From assembly GCA_002168225.1 (NCBI GenBank), contig NHBH01000009.1:71609-135608 (forward strand): a stretch of 64,000 bases of DNA, given 5' to 3'. The notes beneath the pieces are model-generated. The model saw only the letters and a list, made by a program, of their open reading frames with translations. It searched no databases and was not told the DNA's origin. How positions within the stretch are numbered: position 1 is the stretch's first letter; each line of letters begins with the position of its first letter. The position numbers and the translations under genes are program-made. Shown piece after piece: positions 25,317 through 34,301 of this stretch. This DNA comes from Micavibrio sp. TMED2. GTDB lineage: Bacteria; Pseudomonadota; Alphaproteobacteria; TMED2.

Positions 25317-26744
25317 TCAGCCGAATTTCTGCAGAAACTGTACAATTTTTCGGCTGCGGGTGCTGAAAAGTTTCGGTGTGAAATAGGAACCGGCGGCGCG
25401 CTTGTTGACTTCCGCCAGCGTTGGATAGGGTACGATCATCGAGGCGATCTTGCTGATCTTGGTCCGCTCCTGCACTGCGAGGCACCAGAGTTGCAGCAAC
25501 TCCCCGGCCTGCGGTCCTATGATCGAGGCACCGCGCACCCGGCCCCTGACGATGATGATTTTGACCAGCCCTTCGGCCTTGCCCTCGGCCTGCGCCCGGT
25601 CGTTTTCATGGAATGACCAGCGGGCGATCTCGAAATTGCCTTTGCCGAACTCTGCCAGTGCCTGTGCCTCGGTCAGTCCGACCTGTGCAAGTTCCGGGTC
25701 AGTATAGGTGACCCATGGCAGGGCGCTGTAATCCACTTTCGATGGCAGCTTGAACAGCAGGTTCTTGATCACCACCCCGGCGTGATAACCGGCGATATGG
25801 GTGAATTGCGGGCCACCAGCAACATCGCCCACTGCATAAATATGCCGCTTGTTGCTGCGCAGACGGGCATCCACCACCACGCCCTTGCGATTATGGGTAA
25901 CCCCGGCGGCATCGAGGTCGAGTTTTTCCAGATTGGGGCTGTGCCCGGCGGCAACCAGCAGATCGGATCCCTCAATAAGGTTCTCCGTGCCATTGTCATC
26001 CAGTACCACCGCGATGCCGTTACCGCTCTGCTCCACCCGTGAAATGTTGATCTCCTCACGCAGATCGACGCCCTCGGCACGCAGCTTGTTGCGCAGGATG
26101 TCTACCAGTTCTTGATCGTCGCGTGGCATCATCCGGCCAATGTCGAGCACGGTGACGGCGGAACCGAGGCGGCGATGGGCCTGGGCCATTTCAATGCCGA
26201 TTGGACCGGCACCGATCACGATCAGATGCGCCGGGCGCTCCATCTGCGCAAAGATCGTCTCATTGGTATGATAGGGCACTTGATCGAGGCCGGGGATCGG
26301 CGGGATCGCGGCGCGTGAACCGGTGGCGATGACGATCTTCCTGGCCGTGATGCGATAGTCACCGGCGACGACCGTGTGGTCATCGACAAAGCGGCCATAT
26401 TCCCGGATCACCCGGACGCCGAGCCCTTCAAACCGTTCGACGCTGTCCATGGGCGCGATGCCATCGACCACCTTGCGCACATGGGCCTTGACCGCCGGGA
26501 AGTCGATTGCCGGTTCATGGCCGTTGACGCCAAATCTGCCGGTATGGCGCACCTCATGGGCGGCCTTGGCGGCGCGCAGGAACGCCTTGGACGGCACGCA
26601 GCCGGTATTCAGGCAGTCGCCGCCCATTTCACCGCCCTCCAGCAACGTGGCATCGACGCCTAGTTGCGAGGCACCGGCAGCAACCGAGAGGCCGCCCGAT
26701 CCGGCTCCAATCACCAGTATGTCTGTTTCGATTGTCCGGGTCAT
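25317..26744 (-). CDS. LPD/MerA-like FAD-dependent disulfide oxidoreductase
   Basis: The 475-residue flavoprotein has FAD-binding GAGSGG, a redox-active disulfide in CLNTGCVPSK, a second Rossmann motif VIGAGPIGIEMAQAH for NAD(P)H, and the FAD-contact AVGDVAGGP. At the C-terminus the usual HPT.SE catalytic dyad of lipoamide dehydrogenase reads YPTLAEVNKRAA, so the His is Tyr and the Glu is kept. This variant is seen in LPD-like proteins next to TMEM64/DedA-like membrane proteins, as here; it is likely not a true E3 subunit, and no other 2-oxoacid dehydrogenase gene is nearby. Its start overlaps the preceding TMEM64 gene by 4 nt (ATGA). Confidence 0.88.
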   Translation of the reverse strand: MTRTIETDILVIGAGSGGLSVAAGASQLGVDATLLEGGEMGGDCLNTGCVPSKAFLRAAKAAHEVRHTGRFGVNGHEPAIDFPAVKAHVRKVVDGIAPMDSVERFEGLGVRVIREYGRFVDDHTVVAGDYRITARKIVIATGSRAAIPPIPGLDQVPYHTNETIFAQMERPAHLIVIGAGPIGIEMAQAHRRLGSAVTVLDIGRMMPRDDQELVDILRNKLRAEGVDLREEINISRVEQSGNGIAVVLDDNGTENLIEGSDLLVAAGHSPNLEKLDLDAAGVTHNRKGVVVDARLRSNKRHIYAVGDVAGGPQFTHIAGYHAGVVIKNLLFKLPSKVDYSALPWVTYTDPELAQVGLTEAQALAEFGKGNFEIARWSFHENDRAQAEGKAEGLVKIIIVRGRVRGASIIGPQAGELLQLWCLAVQERTKISKIASMIVPYPTLAEVNKRAAGSYFTPKLFSTRSRKIVQFLQKFG

Positions 26745-27514
26745 GGGGCTGGTTCCTGTGCTTTACGACATTTCTTATAGATTACCGGGATCAGCGCGAG
26801 GGCCGACAGCCCGAGAATAGGCAGCAATATCTCCGGATTGAAGATAATGCCCATATCCGGCACTTCGCCCCGATCAAAAACGGCACCGAGGCCATTGCCG
26901 ATGGAAATGAACACGAAACTGCCTGGAATGATCCCGAAAAACGTGCCGAGCGCATAGGTGCGGAGCGGGACATTCAGAAAGGCAGGTACGAGATTGACCA
27001 GCCAGAACGGAAAAATCGGCACGAGCCGCAATACCAGCATGTAGGACAGGGCATTGTCCCTGAACCCGTCCTCCAGCTTGCCCATCCACGGACCGACCTT
27101 GTGTTTCAGGCTGTTGCCGAGGGCGGTTCTGGCGGCCAGAAAAATGGCAATCGCCCCGATCGTGGCGCTGATCACCGTGCTGATGGTGCCCACCACCAGA
27201 CCGAACAGAAAGCCACCGGTAATGGTCAGCACGGCACCGCCGGGCAGGGACAGGGCAACCGCGATGGCGTAGAGAGCCATATAGATGGTAACGGCGAGTA
27301 TCTTGTTCTCGCTCACGAACTCGGCCAGTTCCTCACGGTTTTCCGCCAGCGCCTCGAAGGACAGATATTCATGGGTGCCGGTCAGATAGACAACGGCAAT
27401 GGCAATGATGATCAGCCCGAGGGGGAGCAGCCGTTGCCAGAAGGCTTTCGGTGCATGGGTAGCTGCCATGTCCGGTGTCACTGCTTCTGTCGGCTGGTTA
27501 CCGTTATCGATCAT
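26741..27514 (-). CDS. TVP38/TMEM64 family membrane protein
   Basis: This roughly 257-residue integral membrane protein has the SNARE-associated/DedA-like core: LSLPGGAVLTITGGFLFG, then FLAARTALG, and RLVPIFPFWLVNLVPAFLNV. That FPFWLVN region is the family's conserved re-entrant segment. Family members scramble lipids or transport small solutes. I start at the ATG at 27514; an ATG at 27547 would add 11 residues. Its stop overlaps the start of the LPD-like gene by 4 nt, so the pair is translationally coupled. Divergent from rpmH across about 250 bp. Confidence 0.9.
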   Translation of the reverse strand: MIDNGNQPTEAVTPDMAATHAPKAFWQRLLPLGLIIIAIAVVYLTGTHEYLSFEALAENREELAEFVSENKILAVTIYMALYAIAVALSLPGGAVLTITGGFLFGLVVGTISTVISATIGAIAIFLAARTALGNSLKHKVGPWMGKLEDGFRDNALSYMLVLRLVPIFPFWLVNLVPAFLNVPLRTYALGTFFGIIPGSFVFISIGNGLGAVFDRGEVPDMGIIFNPEILLPILGLSALALIPVIYKKCRKAQEPAP

Positions 27515-27674
27515 ACTGGGTGGGCCTGAACTGGTGCAATCCGGCATTAAATACTGTTATTGCCGTCATTCTGATGTATATCCCTCTGCCATCACTGGCC
27601 AATAACCATCCGGTGACAGCTTCGTGAGTATCGGGGTCTCGAATGTTTTTCCGGTGAAGAAAGTGGCTTCCCGG

Positions 27675-27704
27675 TTGACTCGGGGGCATTCAAACTTTTA
27701 TAAG
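27675..27704 (+). promoter_or_regulatory. Candidate sigma-70 promoter for rpmH operon
   Basis: TTGACT at 27675-27680 and TATAAG at 27699-27704 are separated by 18 bp and lie 65 bp upstream of the rpmH start. Both hexamers are close to the sigma-70 consensus. The rest of the 27515-27769 gap shows no gene. Confidence 0.6.
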
Positions 27705-27769
27705 CCCGACTTCGCTCTGTTGAGCTAACCCAATCATGCTTTTATACGCTATCTGAAGGAGCTCGTGCC

Positions 27770-27904
27770 GTGAAACGCACATATCAGCCAAGCCGTATTG
27801 TGCGCAAACGCCGTCATGGTTTCCGTTCGCGCATGGCCACCAAAGCCGGTCGTCAGGTTCTTGCCCGCCGTCGTGCAAAAGGTCGCGCCAAGCTGTCTGC
27901 CTAA
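27770..27904 (+). CDS. rpmH: Ribosomal protein bL34
   Basis: This 44-residue, highly basic protein reads [18 protein letters not shown] at the start and [12 protein letters not shown] at the end, which is bL34 of the large ribosomal subunit. It begins with GTG; AAGGAG at 27757-27762 lies 7 nt upstream and supports that start. It is the first gene of the rpmH-rnpA-yidD-yidC-yihA run, and a good -35/-10 pair lies 65 bp upstream. Confidence 0.98.
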   Translation: MKRTYQPSRIVRKRRHGFRSRMATKAGRQVLARRRAKGRAKLSA

Positions 27905-27942
27905 GCAGACACCAGCGATTTGCGCCTTGAAGGGGTTGTGAA

Positions 27943-28344
27943 ATGCTGCCCCGTCTAAAACAACGTGGTGATTTCGTTCGATTGAACCGCCGTGGCAAAC
28001 GTGCTGCGGCGGTTGGTCTCGTTGTGCAGGTCGATCCCATACCTGCCGGTCTTGACCGGAAAGGCGATGACTCCCAAATGCGGGTCGGCTTCACCGCTAC
28101 CAAGAAGCTCGGCTCGGCAGTTGTCCGGAACCGGGTCAAGCGCCGGTTGCGCGCCTTGGCCGATGAAATGCTGCCAGTGCTGGCGAGGCCGGGTCATGAT
28201 TTCGTGCTGATCGGGCGCCATGCGACGGCGACCCGCGATTTTGCCGCTCTGCGCCGTGACTTTATCGAGGCGCTGAAGCGTCTGAAGATGGTCCGGGACG
28301 GTGCTGACAATGACCTCCGGCAATGGCTGGCAAGCGATCAATGA
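27943..28344 (+). CDS. rnpA: Ribonuclease P protein component
   Basis: The 133-residue basic protein assists the RNase P RNA in removing 5' leaders from tRNA precursors. The core signature is [27 protein letters not shown] (residues about 47-73), the RNR motif that contacts RNA; the N-terminus [16 protein letters not shown] is also typical. It follows rpmH after 38 nt and precedes yidD, the usual order. The last bases lie within 50 nt of the yidD start. The C-terminal tail is slightly longer than in E. coli. Confidence 0.96.
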   Translation: MLPRLKQRGDFVRLNRRGKRAAAVGLVVQVDPIPAGLDRKGDDSQMRVGFTATKKLGSAVVRNRVKRRLRALADEMLPVLARPGHDFVLIGRHATATRDFAALRRDFIEALKRLKMVRDGADNDLRQWLASDQ

Positions 28345-28391
28345 CCATGGGTAATCAGCAAACATGCGATGACGGGAAGGGCGATTTGCCG

Positions 28392-28688
28392 ATGGCAAAG
28401 TGGCTCAACCGGCTGTTGATTGCCCTGCCGGTTGCACTGATCCAGCTCTATCGGCTGCTGATATCCCCGTTTCTTGGGCAAAATTGTCGCTTTGAGCCCA
28501 GTTGTTCGGTTTATGCCATTGATGCACTCAAGGTTCATGGGGTATTCCGTGGCGGCTGGTTCGGTCTGCGCCGCATCTGCCGCTGTCACCCGTGGGGTGG
28601 GCATGGCTATGACCCGGTGCCGCCAGCCAATTCAGATAAAGACAAAAACCGTAAAGATGCCGCAGCGCCATGCGGCTGTGAGAGATAG
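28392..28688 (+). CDS. yidD: Membrane protein insertion efficiency factor YidD
   Basis: The 98-residue protein has the YidD core: [19 protein letters not shown], then [15 protein letters not shown], and the [20 protein letters not shown] end, with conserved cysteines. YidD is a small membrane-associated factor that helps YidC insert membrane proteins. I chose the ATG at 28392, preceded by GGGAAGGG; earlier in-frame ATGs at 28323-28350 would overlap rnpA. A Lys/Asp-rich tail of about 20 residues ending in CGCER extends beyond the usual length. Confidence 0.93.
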   Translation: MAKWLNRLLIALPVALIQLYRLLISPFLGQNCRFEPSCSVYAIDALKVHGVFRGGWFGLRRICRCHPWGGHGYDPVPPANSDKDKNRKDAAAPCGCER

Positions 28689-28693
28689 AAATC

Positions 28694-30520
28694 ATGCGCC
28701 CTCGTCCCGATCAGCAAGTGGATCAGCGTAATCTGATCATGGCCGTCATCCTGTCGGTCATGGTGATATTGGGGTTCCATTATTTCTATGAGCGTCCCCG
28801 TCAGGAAGCCCTGAAGGCGCAGGCCGAACTCGAGCAGGCGGAAGCGGGCAATACCGGTGAAGCTACAGCAGATGCCGATGGCCATGACCTGCCGCAGCCC
28901 GATGGTGCGGTGGTCAGCAACGCCGATGACGGCCTGGCCGTGGCCCGTGACCGGGCGGATGTGCTGGCTGATAGTGGTGAGCGCGTACGTATCAGCACGC
29001 CGCGCCTGCACGGCTCGATCAGTCTGACCGGTGGTCGGATTGATGATCTGACCCTTGGCGATTACTACGTCACCGTTGACCGCGATCAGGAAGTGGCACT
29101 GCTCTCGCCGGTCGGGTCGGAAACCCCTTATTACGCCAATGTCGGCTGGATCGCCGGTAATGGTGGGCCTGCGGTACCGGACAAGGACACCCAATGGCAG
29201 CTGGCGGGCGAGAATACCGAACTTGGTATCAACTCGCCTGTGACTTTGCGCTGGGATAATGGCGCCGGTCTCGTGTTCGAGCGCCGGATTTCGGTCGACA
29301 AGGATTTCATGTTCTCGGTCGACCAGCGGGTCATCAACAATACCGATGAGGCAGTAACGCTGTTCCCGTACTCGCTCGCATCCCGTCGCAATCTGCCCCA
29401 TGGCAAAGAGTTTTTCATCCTGCATGAAGGCCCGCTCGGCGTGTTCAATGGCACCCTGACCGAACTTGGCTATAGCGCCTTGCAGGACGAGGCGCAGGAC
29501 AACGGCGGTCGCGTCAGCAACCGTTATGACAGCCAGGGTGGCTGGATCGGCATCACCGACAAATACTGGCTGGTCAGCCTGATCCCTGACGGCAATGCCA
29601 AGATCACGGGCCGCGTTACCTACACCGCCAATCGGGACCAGTATCAGATCGACATGCTCGGTGCCGGGCAGGAAATTCCGGCGGGTGAGACGATCTCGGT
29701 CAAATCCCATATCTTCGCCGGTGCCAAGGAAGTGCAGCTGCTCGACCGTTACAGCGAGGAATACAGTATTCCGCGCTTCGACCGGGCGGTGGATTTCGGC
29801 TGGTTCTATTTCCTGACCAAGCCGTTCTTCTTCGCCATCGATTTCCTCTACGGCATCCTCGGAAATTTCGGTCTCGCGATCCTCGCCTTTACCGTTGTGG
29901 TCAAGCTGGTGTTCTTCCCGCTGGCCAACAAGTCGTACAAGTCGATGAGCATCCTGCGCAAACTCCAGCCGCGCATGACCGAGCTGCGGGAGAAATATGC
30001 CGACGACAAAATGCGCCTGCAGCAGGAGATGATGAAGCTCTACAAGGACGAGGGGGTGAACCCGCTCTCCGGCTGTCTGCCCATTGTGATCCAGATTCCG
30101 GTGTTCTTTGCGCTCTACAAGGTGCTGTTCGTCAGTATCGAGATGCGCCATGCGCCGTTCTATGGCTGGATCAAGGATCTGTCGGTGCCTGATCCGACCA
30201 GCTTCTGGAACCTGTTCGGCCTGCTGCCCTATGACGGCCCGACCTTCCTTGCGGTCGGTATCCTGCCGATCATCATGGGCTTATCGATGTTCATCCAGAT
30301 GCGCCTGAACCCGACCCCGCCGGACCCGGTCCAGCAAAAGGTCTTCATGTTCATGCCGATCGTCTTCACCTTCCTGCTGGCATCATTCCCGGCTGGTCTG
30401 GTGATCTACTGGACATGGAACAACACGCTTTCGATCATCCAGCAGACGATCATCATGCGCAGCATGGGGGTCAAGGTATCCCTGTTCAGCAAGGATGACG
30501 ATGCCGGAAAGGCTGACTGA
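28694..30520 (+). CDS. yidC: Membrane protein insertase YidC
   Basis: This 608-residue inner-membrane insertase has one N-terminal membrane segment (IMAVILSVMVILGFHYFY), a large periplasmic beta-domain, and the conserved 60KD_IMP domain from about residue 370: FGLAILAFTVVVKLVFFPLA, then the cytoplasmic coil KLQPRMTELREKYADDK and GCLPIVIQIPVFFALYKVL. The conserved Arg in VVK/PRM context and the five core segments are present. It is the gram-negative full-length type. It lies 5 nt after yidD and 3 nt before yihA, consistent with one operon. Confidence 0.98.
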   Translation: MRPRPDQQVDQRNLIMAVILSVMVILGFHYFYERPRQEALKAQAELEQAEAGNTGEATADADGHDLPQPDGAVVSNADDGLAVARDRADVLADSGERVRISTPRLHGSISLTGGRIDDLTLGDYYVTVDRDQEVALLSPVGSETPYYANVGWIAGNGGPAVPDKDTQWQLAGENTELGINSPVTLRWDNGAGLVFERRISVDKDFMFSVDQRVINNTDEAVTLFPYSLASRRNLPHGKEFFILHEGPLGVFNGTLTELGYSALQDEAQDNGGRVSNRYDSQGGWIGITDKYWLVSLIPDGNAKITGRVTYTANRDQYQIDMLGAGQEIPAGETISVKSHIFAGAKEVQLLDRYSEEYSIPRFDRAVDFGWFYFLTKPFFFAIDFLYGILGNFGLAILAFTVVVKLVFFPLANKSYKSMSILRKLQPRMTELREKYADDKMRLQQEMMKLYKDEGVNPLSGCLPIVIQIPVFFALYKVLFVSIEMRHAPFYGWIKDLSVPDPTSFWNLFGLLPYDGPTFLAVGILPIIMGLSMFIQMRLNPTPPDPVQQKVFMFMPIVFTFLLASFPAGLVIYWTWNNTLSIIQQTIIMRSMGVKVSLFSKDDDAGKAD

Positions 30521-30523
30521 TCC

Positions 30524-31186
30524 ATGAAGGGGGATATCACACCATCCCTGATTACCGGCCCTGAGGGTGAGGCAATCGAGGCCGGGCGCAAGCTGTTCAC
30601 CGGCCCCTGCGACTTCATGCTGAGCGTGGTCAATCTCGACCAGTTGCCGGTTGAGGGCGTACCGGAGATTGCCTTTGCCGGACGCTCCAATGTGGGCAAG
30701 TCGAGCCTGATCAACGCCCTGACCGCGCGTGGCACCATCGCCCGCACCTCCAATACGCCGGGGCGGACACAGGCGCTCAACTTCTTTGACCTCGGTGGCC
30801 AGATGCGGCTCGTCGATATGCCGGGCTATGGCTATGCCAAGGTGTCAAAGTCGGTGGTTGATGCCTGGACCCGTCTGCTCAAGGACTATCTGCGTGGCCG
30901 CGTGCCGCTGCGCCGGGTCTGCGTGCTGATCGACAGCCGCCACGGGATCAAGGAAAACGATACCGAAATCCTGAAGCTGCTCGATGGGTCGGCAGTGCCC
31001 TATCAGGTGATCCTGACCAAGATCGACAAGATCAAGAAGGGCGATGCCGAACGCCGCCATGCCGAAACCGTGGAAAAGCTGGTCAAACACCCGGCGGCGC
31101 ACCCCGAGGTGATTTCCAGCAGTTCGGAAAAAGGCATCGGTATCGAGGAAATCCGCGCCAGTCTGGCGATGCTGGCCGACAGCTGA
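30524..31186 (+). CDS. yihA: Ribosome biogenesis GTP-binding protein YihA/YsxC (EngB)
   Basis: The 220-residue GTPase has G1 [10 protein letters not shown]2 region [10 protein letters not shown]3 [11 protein letters not shown]4 LTKIDK and G5 ISSSSEKG, the normal EngB pattern. It assists late assembly of the large ribosomal subunit. About 30 residues precede the GTPase domain. The start is 3 nt after the yidC stop. It ends 6 nt from the stop of the convergent Gate-domain gene. Confidence 0.97.
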   Translation: MKGDITPSLITGPEGEAIEAGRKLFTGPCDFMLSVVNLDQLPVEGVPEIAFAGRSNVGKSSLINALTARGTIARTSNTPGRTQALNFFDLGGQMRLVDMPGYGYAKVSKSVVDAWTRLLKDYLRGRVPLRRVCVLIDSRHGIKENDTEILKLLDGSAVPYQVILTKIDKIKKGDAERRHAETVEKLVKHPAAHPEVISSSSEKGIGIEEIRASLAMLADS

Positions 31187-31192
31187 GGCTGA

Positions 31193-32167
31193 TCAGCCTG
31201 CGGGATTTTCAACCGGTTCTGTCGCCATATCGGTCGTCACCTCATCCATGCTTGGCCAGATATTGAGCAGCCGCGCCATGATGGCGATAAAGGCGAGGGT
31301 GAAGATAATCCGGGCAACCAGCACGATCCAGATATCAGCGCCGAAAGCGATGAACAGCAGCGTATCCTCGATAATCGCGTGACAGAGCGAGATCAGTGAC
31401 AGCGCCAGCAGCTTGGCCTTGGGGCTGAATACCTGTTCCTGCGTTGCCTGTATCAGCAGTCCGCCGCCATAGGTGATGCCGAGCAGCAGTCCTATGGTGG
31501 TGAGCGGTGCCAGTCGCGGGTCGATGCCGATCACCCGCAGCAGCGGTTCGAGCAGGCGGGTGAAGTGCCGGATCACACCGATCTTCTCCAACCCGTCGAG
31601 CAGGATGAACAGCATGATGATGATCATCAGGATCGACAGCATGGAGCTTGCGGTACCGATGGCCCAGTCAGCCCAGCCGGTTTTGGCACTGATTTCCGGT
31701 GCCCATGTGAGGTTGAGCGGTTCCGACAGCCAGCCGGTCGCCTGACAGATTTGCCAGATAATCGCGCCGAACAGCAGCGCGCCGCCAATCCGCACGGCAC
31801 TGGTGATCCAGAAGCTGGCACCGGCGCGGGATACGATGGCCTGTTCCACCGGGATCATATGGGCGATCAGCATCATGGCGCAGAGAATGCTGTGCTGGGC
31901 AACACTGATCTCCATACCCGGCAGCAGGGTCAGATAGGCACCGAGCCCGCCATAGGTGCCGATCAGCAGGGAGATGCCCCAGACCAGCCCCGCTTCCGGT
32001 GGCAGACCGACCAGTGACATTACCGGCACCAGCATCTGGCCGAGCCAGTCGGTCAGGCCAATCTGGTCGCCGAGCCGCACCAGTATCATCACCGGCAGCA
32101 TGATCTTCATCAGGGTGATGAAGGTCTTGAGTGACTTGCGACCGAGCGTGTTCAGATATGCCTGCAT
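31193..32167 (-). CDS. Nucleoside-recognition (Gate) domain membrane protein
   Basis: This 324-residue integral membrane protein has about eight hydrophobic segments and two Gate-type repeats: MLPVMILVRLGDQIGL in the first half and LFILLDGLEKIGVIRHFTRL in the second. GTYGGLGAYLTLLPG and ITYGGGLLIQATQE are the paired glycine-rich loops of the family. Gate domains occur in nucleoside transporters and SpmA/SpmB-like proteins, so solute transport is likely but the solute is unknown. It starts 15 nt after the racemase gene and shares its transcript; that suggests an amino-acid or related substrate, as inference only. Confidence 0.8.
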   Translation of the reverse strand: MQAYLNTLGRKSLKTFITLMKIMLPVMILVRLGDQIGLTDWLGQMLVPVMSLVGLPPEAGLVWGISLLIGTYGGLGAYLTLLPGMEISVAQHSILCAMMLIAHMIPVEQAIVSRAGASFWITSAVRIGGALLFGAIIWQICQATGWLSEPLNLTWAPEISAKTGWADWAIGTASSMLSILMIIIMLFILLDGLEKIGVIRHFTRLLEPLLRVIGIDPRLAPLTTIGLLLGITYGGGLLIQATQEQVFSPKAKLLALSLISLCHAIIEDTLLFIAFGADIWIVLVARIIFTLAFIAIMARLLNIWPSMDEVTTDMATEPVENPAG

Positions 32168-32182
32168 GATGCGATCTTGTTC

Positions 32183-32875
32183 TTAAGACAGGGCGAAATC
32201 CACGGCGGCTTCTGCGTGCAGATGGGCCGTGTCGAAGGCCGGGATGCTGACATCATCGGGCGTCAGCAACAGGCCGATTTCGGTACAGCCGAAGATAACA
32301 CCGTCACAGCCGTTTTGCACCGCATCCGCGATAATGTTCAGGTACTTCTCTTTTGCGAGTGGGGTAACAATGCCCTGACACAGCTCGTTATAGATGATGT
32401 CATGTACCACGGTGCGTGCGTCATCATCCGGCACCACGGCATTGACCCCGTGTCTGGACGCCAGATGGCCACGGTAGAAATCCTGCTCCATGGTATAGCG
32501 GGTCGCGAGTAACAGCGGCTTCTTACAGCCCGCCTCCTTGATCGCCGCAGCGGTAACATCGGCGATATGGATCAGCGGAATATCAACCGCAGCCGTAATC
32601 GCCTCGGCGCATTTATGCATGGTATTGGCACCGATCAGCAGGCAGTCGGCACCGCCCCGCTCGATCGATTGTGCTGCCTCGACCATGATCCGGCAGGCAC
32701 TGTCCCAGTCACCGGCACTCTGGTAATCCGCGACTTCTTTGAACTCGACCGAATTGAGAATGACCCGGGCCGAATGCAGCCCGCCGAGCCGCGCGCGTAC
32801 CGCACGGTTGAGCATCTGGTAGTAGGTGACCGTGCTTTCCCAGCTGATGCCGCCGATCAGGCCGATGGTTTTCAT
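32183..32875 (-). CDS. Aspartate/glutamate racemase superfamily protein (YgeA-like)
   Basis: The 230-residue enzyme belongs to the two-base, cofactor-independent amino-acid racemases. The first catalytic position reads ANTMH with Thr85 and the second GCTEIG with Cys197. As I recall, E. coli YgeA has the same Thr/Cys arrangement and racemises several amino acids, whereas true aspartate racemases have Cys/Cys. IGLIGGISWESTVTYY is the N-terminal signature. I use the ATG at 32875; an ATG at 32884 is possible. It is followed by the Gate transporter gene on the same strand. Confidence 0.85.
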   Translation of the reverse strand: MKTIGLIGGISWESTVTYYQMLNRAVRARLGGLHSARVILNSVEFKEVADYQSAGDWDSACRIMVEAAQSIERGGADCLLIGANTMHKCAEAITAAVDIPLIHIADVTAAAIKEAGCKKPLLLATRYTMEQDFYRGHLASRHGVNAVVPDDDARTVVHDIIYNELCQGIVTPLAKEKYLNIIADAVQNGCDGVIFGCTEIGLLLTPDDVSIPAFDTAHLHAEAAVDFALS

Positions 32876-32982
32876 GTGGTTCATGTGGGGTCAATACTCA
32901 CGCAATCAGGTCAGGTGATTACGCTAACATCATCGATCCCTCATGAAACCGGGTTTCGGGGTGAGGCAGGGATGCGCAAAAC

Positions 32983-34212
32983 TCATGCAGCCATGCTGCC
33001 GAGCGTCCATTGCGGGAACGGGTCCTTCAGGTGATGCCAGTCATCGGGGTTGAACAGCACATCGTCGGGATGGTCGATCAGGCATGCATCAAGGGCGGCA
33101 ATCATCGCCTGTTTGTCCATGTCATGCCCGATAAACACCAGCTCCTGACGGCGGTCGCCATAGGTGTCGTTCCAGTACTTCCTGATCGTCTGCAGCCAGC
33201 CTTTGTCCTCCGGCCAGCGTTCCTGCGGTACCGCCGCCCACCAGAAGCCCATGGGCTCATGCCGGACCACGGCACCGGCCCAGCTCAGATCACCGACGAA
33301 GGCAGCACGGGTGGCGAGCCAGAACAAGCCCTTGGCGCGGATCACGCCGGACCAGTCCTGTTGCAGGAAGTCATAGAATTTCTGCGGATCGAATGGCCGC
33401 TTGTTGCGGTAGACGAAGCTGCTGATGCCATATTCTTCGGTCTCCGGCACGTGCTCGGCATGGCCGTAGAGTTCCTGATACCAGAGCGGGTGTTCCTGTG
33501 CCTTGTCGAGGTCAAACCGGCCGGTATTCAGCACCCGGTCGAGATCGACCTGACTGTGGCTGGTTTCGATAATGTCGGCCGAGGGGTTGAGCGAGGTGAT
33601 GATCTTGCGCGCCGTATCCCGCTGTTCCGGTGAGGCAATGTCGATCTTGTTCAGGATGATCACATCGGCGAATTCGATCTGGTCGACGAGCAGGTCAACC
33701 AGCGTCCGCTCATCCTCCTCACCGAGGCTCTCACCACGGTCCGCGAGGAAGTCGGTGGAGCTGTAATCCTTCAGCAGATTGACCGCATCGACCACGGTGA
33801 CCATGGTGTCGAGCCGGGCCACATCGGCGAGGCTGTTGCCGTCCTCGTCCCGGAAATCGAAGGTGGTGGCGACCGGCAGCGGCTCGGAAATGCCCGTGCT
33901 CTCGATCAGCAAATAGTCGAAACGGCCTTCGCTGGCCAGCTTGCGCACCTCCTGCAACAGGTCATCGCGCAGGGTGCAGCAGATGCAGCCATTGGTCATT
34001 TCGACCATCGTTTCCTCGGTACGGGACAGGTTGGCGCCGCCCTCGCGGATCAGCTCGGCGTCGATATTGACCTCGCTCATATCATTGACAATGACCGCGA
34101 CCCGACGGCCCTCGCGGTTGTTGAGGATATGGTTCATCAGCGTGGTCTTGCCCGCACCCAGAAAGCCTGACAGGACGGTGACGGGAAGTTTCTGTGTCGG
34201 GTTTTGTGGCAT
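32983..34212 (-). CDS. COG0523 CobW-type GTPase, putative zinc metallochaperone (ZigA-like)
   Basis: This 409-residue G3E GTPase has Walker A GFLGAGKTT at 16-24, the metal-binding CxCC motif as GCICC (Cys76, 78, 79), and G4 LNKID. The C-terminal CobW domain includes RAKGLFWLATRAAF and GAVVRHEPMGFWWA. ZigA-like members are induced by zinc shortage and deliver zinc to client enzymes. The upstream region holds tandem Zur-like operators (34247-34301), which supports a zinc role. The start ATG at 34212 is 35 bp from the nearest operator. Confidence 0.92.
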   Translation of the reverse strand: MPQNPTQKLPVTVLSGFLGAGKTTLMNHILNNREGRRVAVIVNDMSEVNIDAELIREGGANLSRTEETMVEMTNGCICCTLRDDLLQEVRKLASEGRFDYLLIESTGISEPLPVATTFDFRDEDGNSLADVARLDTMVTVVDAVNLLKDYSSTDFLADRGESLGEEDERTLVDLLVDQIEFADVIILNKIDIASPEQRDTARKIITSLNPSADIIETSHSQVDLDRVLNTGRFDLDKAQEHPLWYQELYGHAEHVPETEEYGISSFVYRNKRPFDPQKFYDFLQQDWSGVIRAKGLFWLATRAAFVGDLSWAGAVVRHEPMGFWWAAVPQERWPEDKGWLQTIRKYWNDTYGDRRQELVFIGHDMDKQAMIAALDACLIDHPDDVLFNPDDWHHLKDPFPQWTLGSMAA

Positions 34213-34246
34213 GGGATCGCTCGCTTGTCTGACGGGTAGGGACGTA

Positions 34247-34294
34247 TGTGTTATGTTATAACTGTTATATTGTGTTATGTTATAACTGTTATAT
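34247..34294. repeat. Perfect 24-bp tandem duplication carrying the operators
   Basis: Bases 34247-34270 are repeated exactly at 34271-34294. Each copy contains one GTTATGTTATAAC operator. The second copy runs into TATAACA, creating the perfect palindrome at 34287-34301. Confidence 0.9.
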
Positions 34295-34301
34295 TATAAC
34301 A
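34247..34301 (-). promoter_or_regulatory. Zur-like operator cluster upstream of the COG0523 GTPase
   Basis: Three sites of the zinc-uptake-regulator type lie 35-89 bp upstream of the GTPase start. Two are GTTATGTTATAAC at 34250-34262 and 34274-34286, each one mismatch from a palindrome. The third is the perfect 15-bp palindrome TGTTATATTATAACA at 34287-34301. They resemble the GTTATAATATAAC-like Zur consensus. The set sits between the divergent GTPase and argB genes; the AT-rich block also contains likely -10 elements. Confidence 0.75.

Noticed and set aside
27515..27769. Possible replication origin upstream of rpmH
   Set aside because: No cluster of DnaA boxes is visible and dnaA, gidA or parAB are not nearby; only a promoter is supported.
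28607..30151. Long open frame antisense to yidC (514 codons)
   Set aside because: It mirrors the coding frame of yidC and its translation is rich in His, Arg, Gln and Ile with no family features; typical of shadow frames in high-GC genes.
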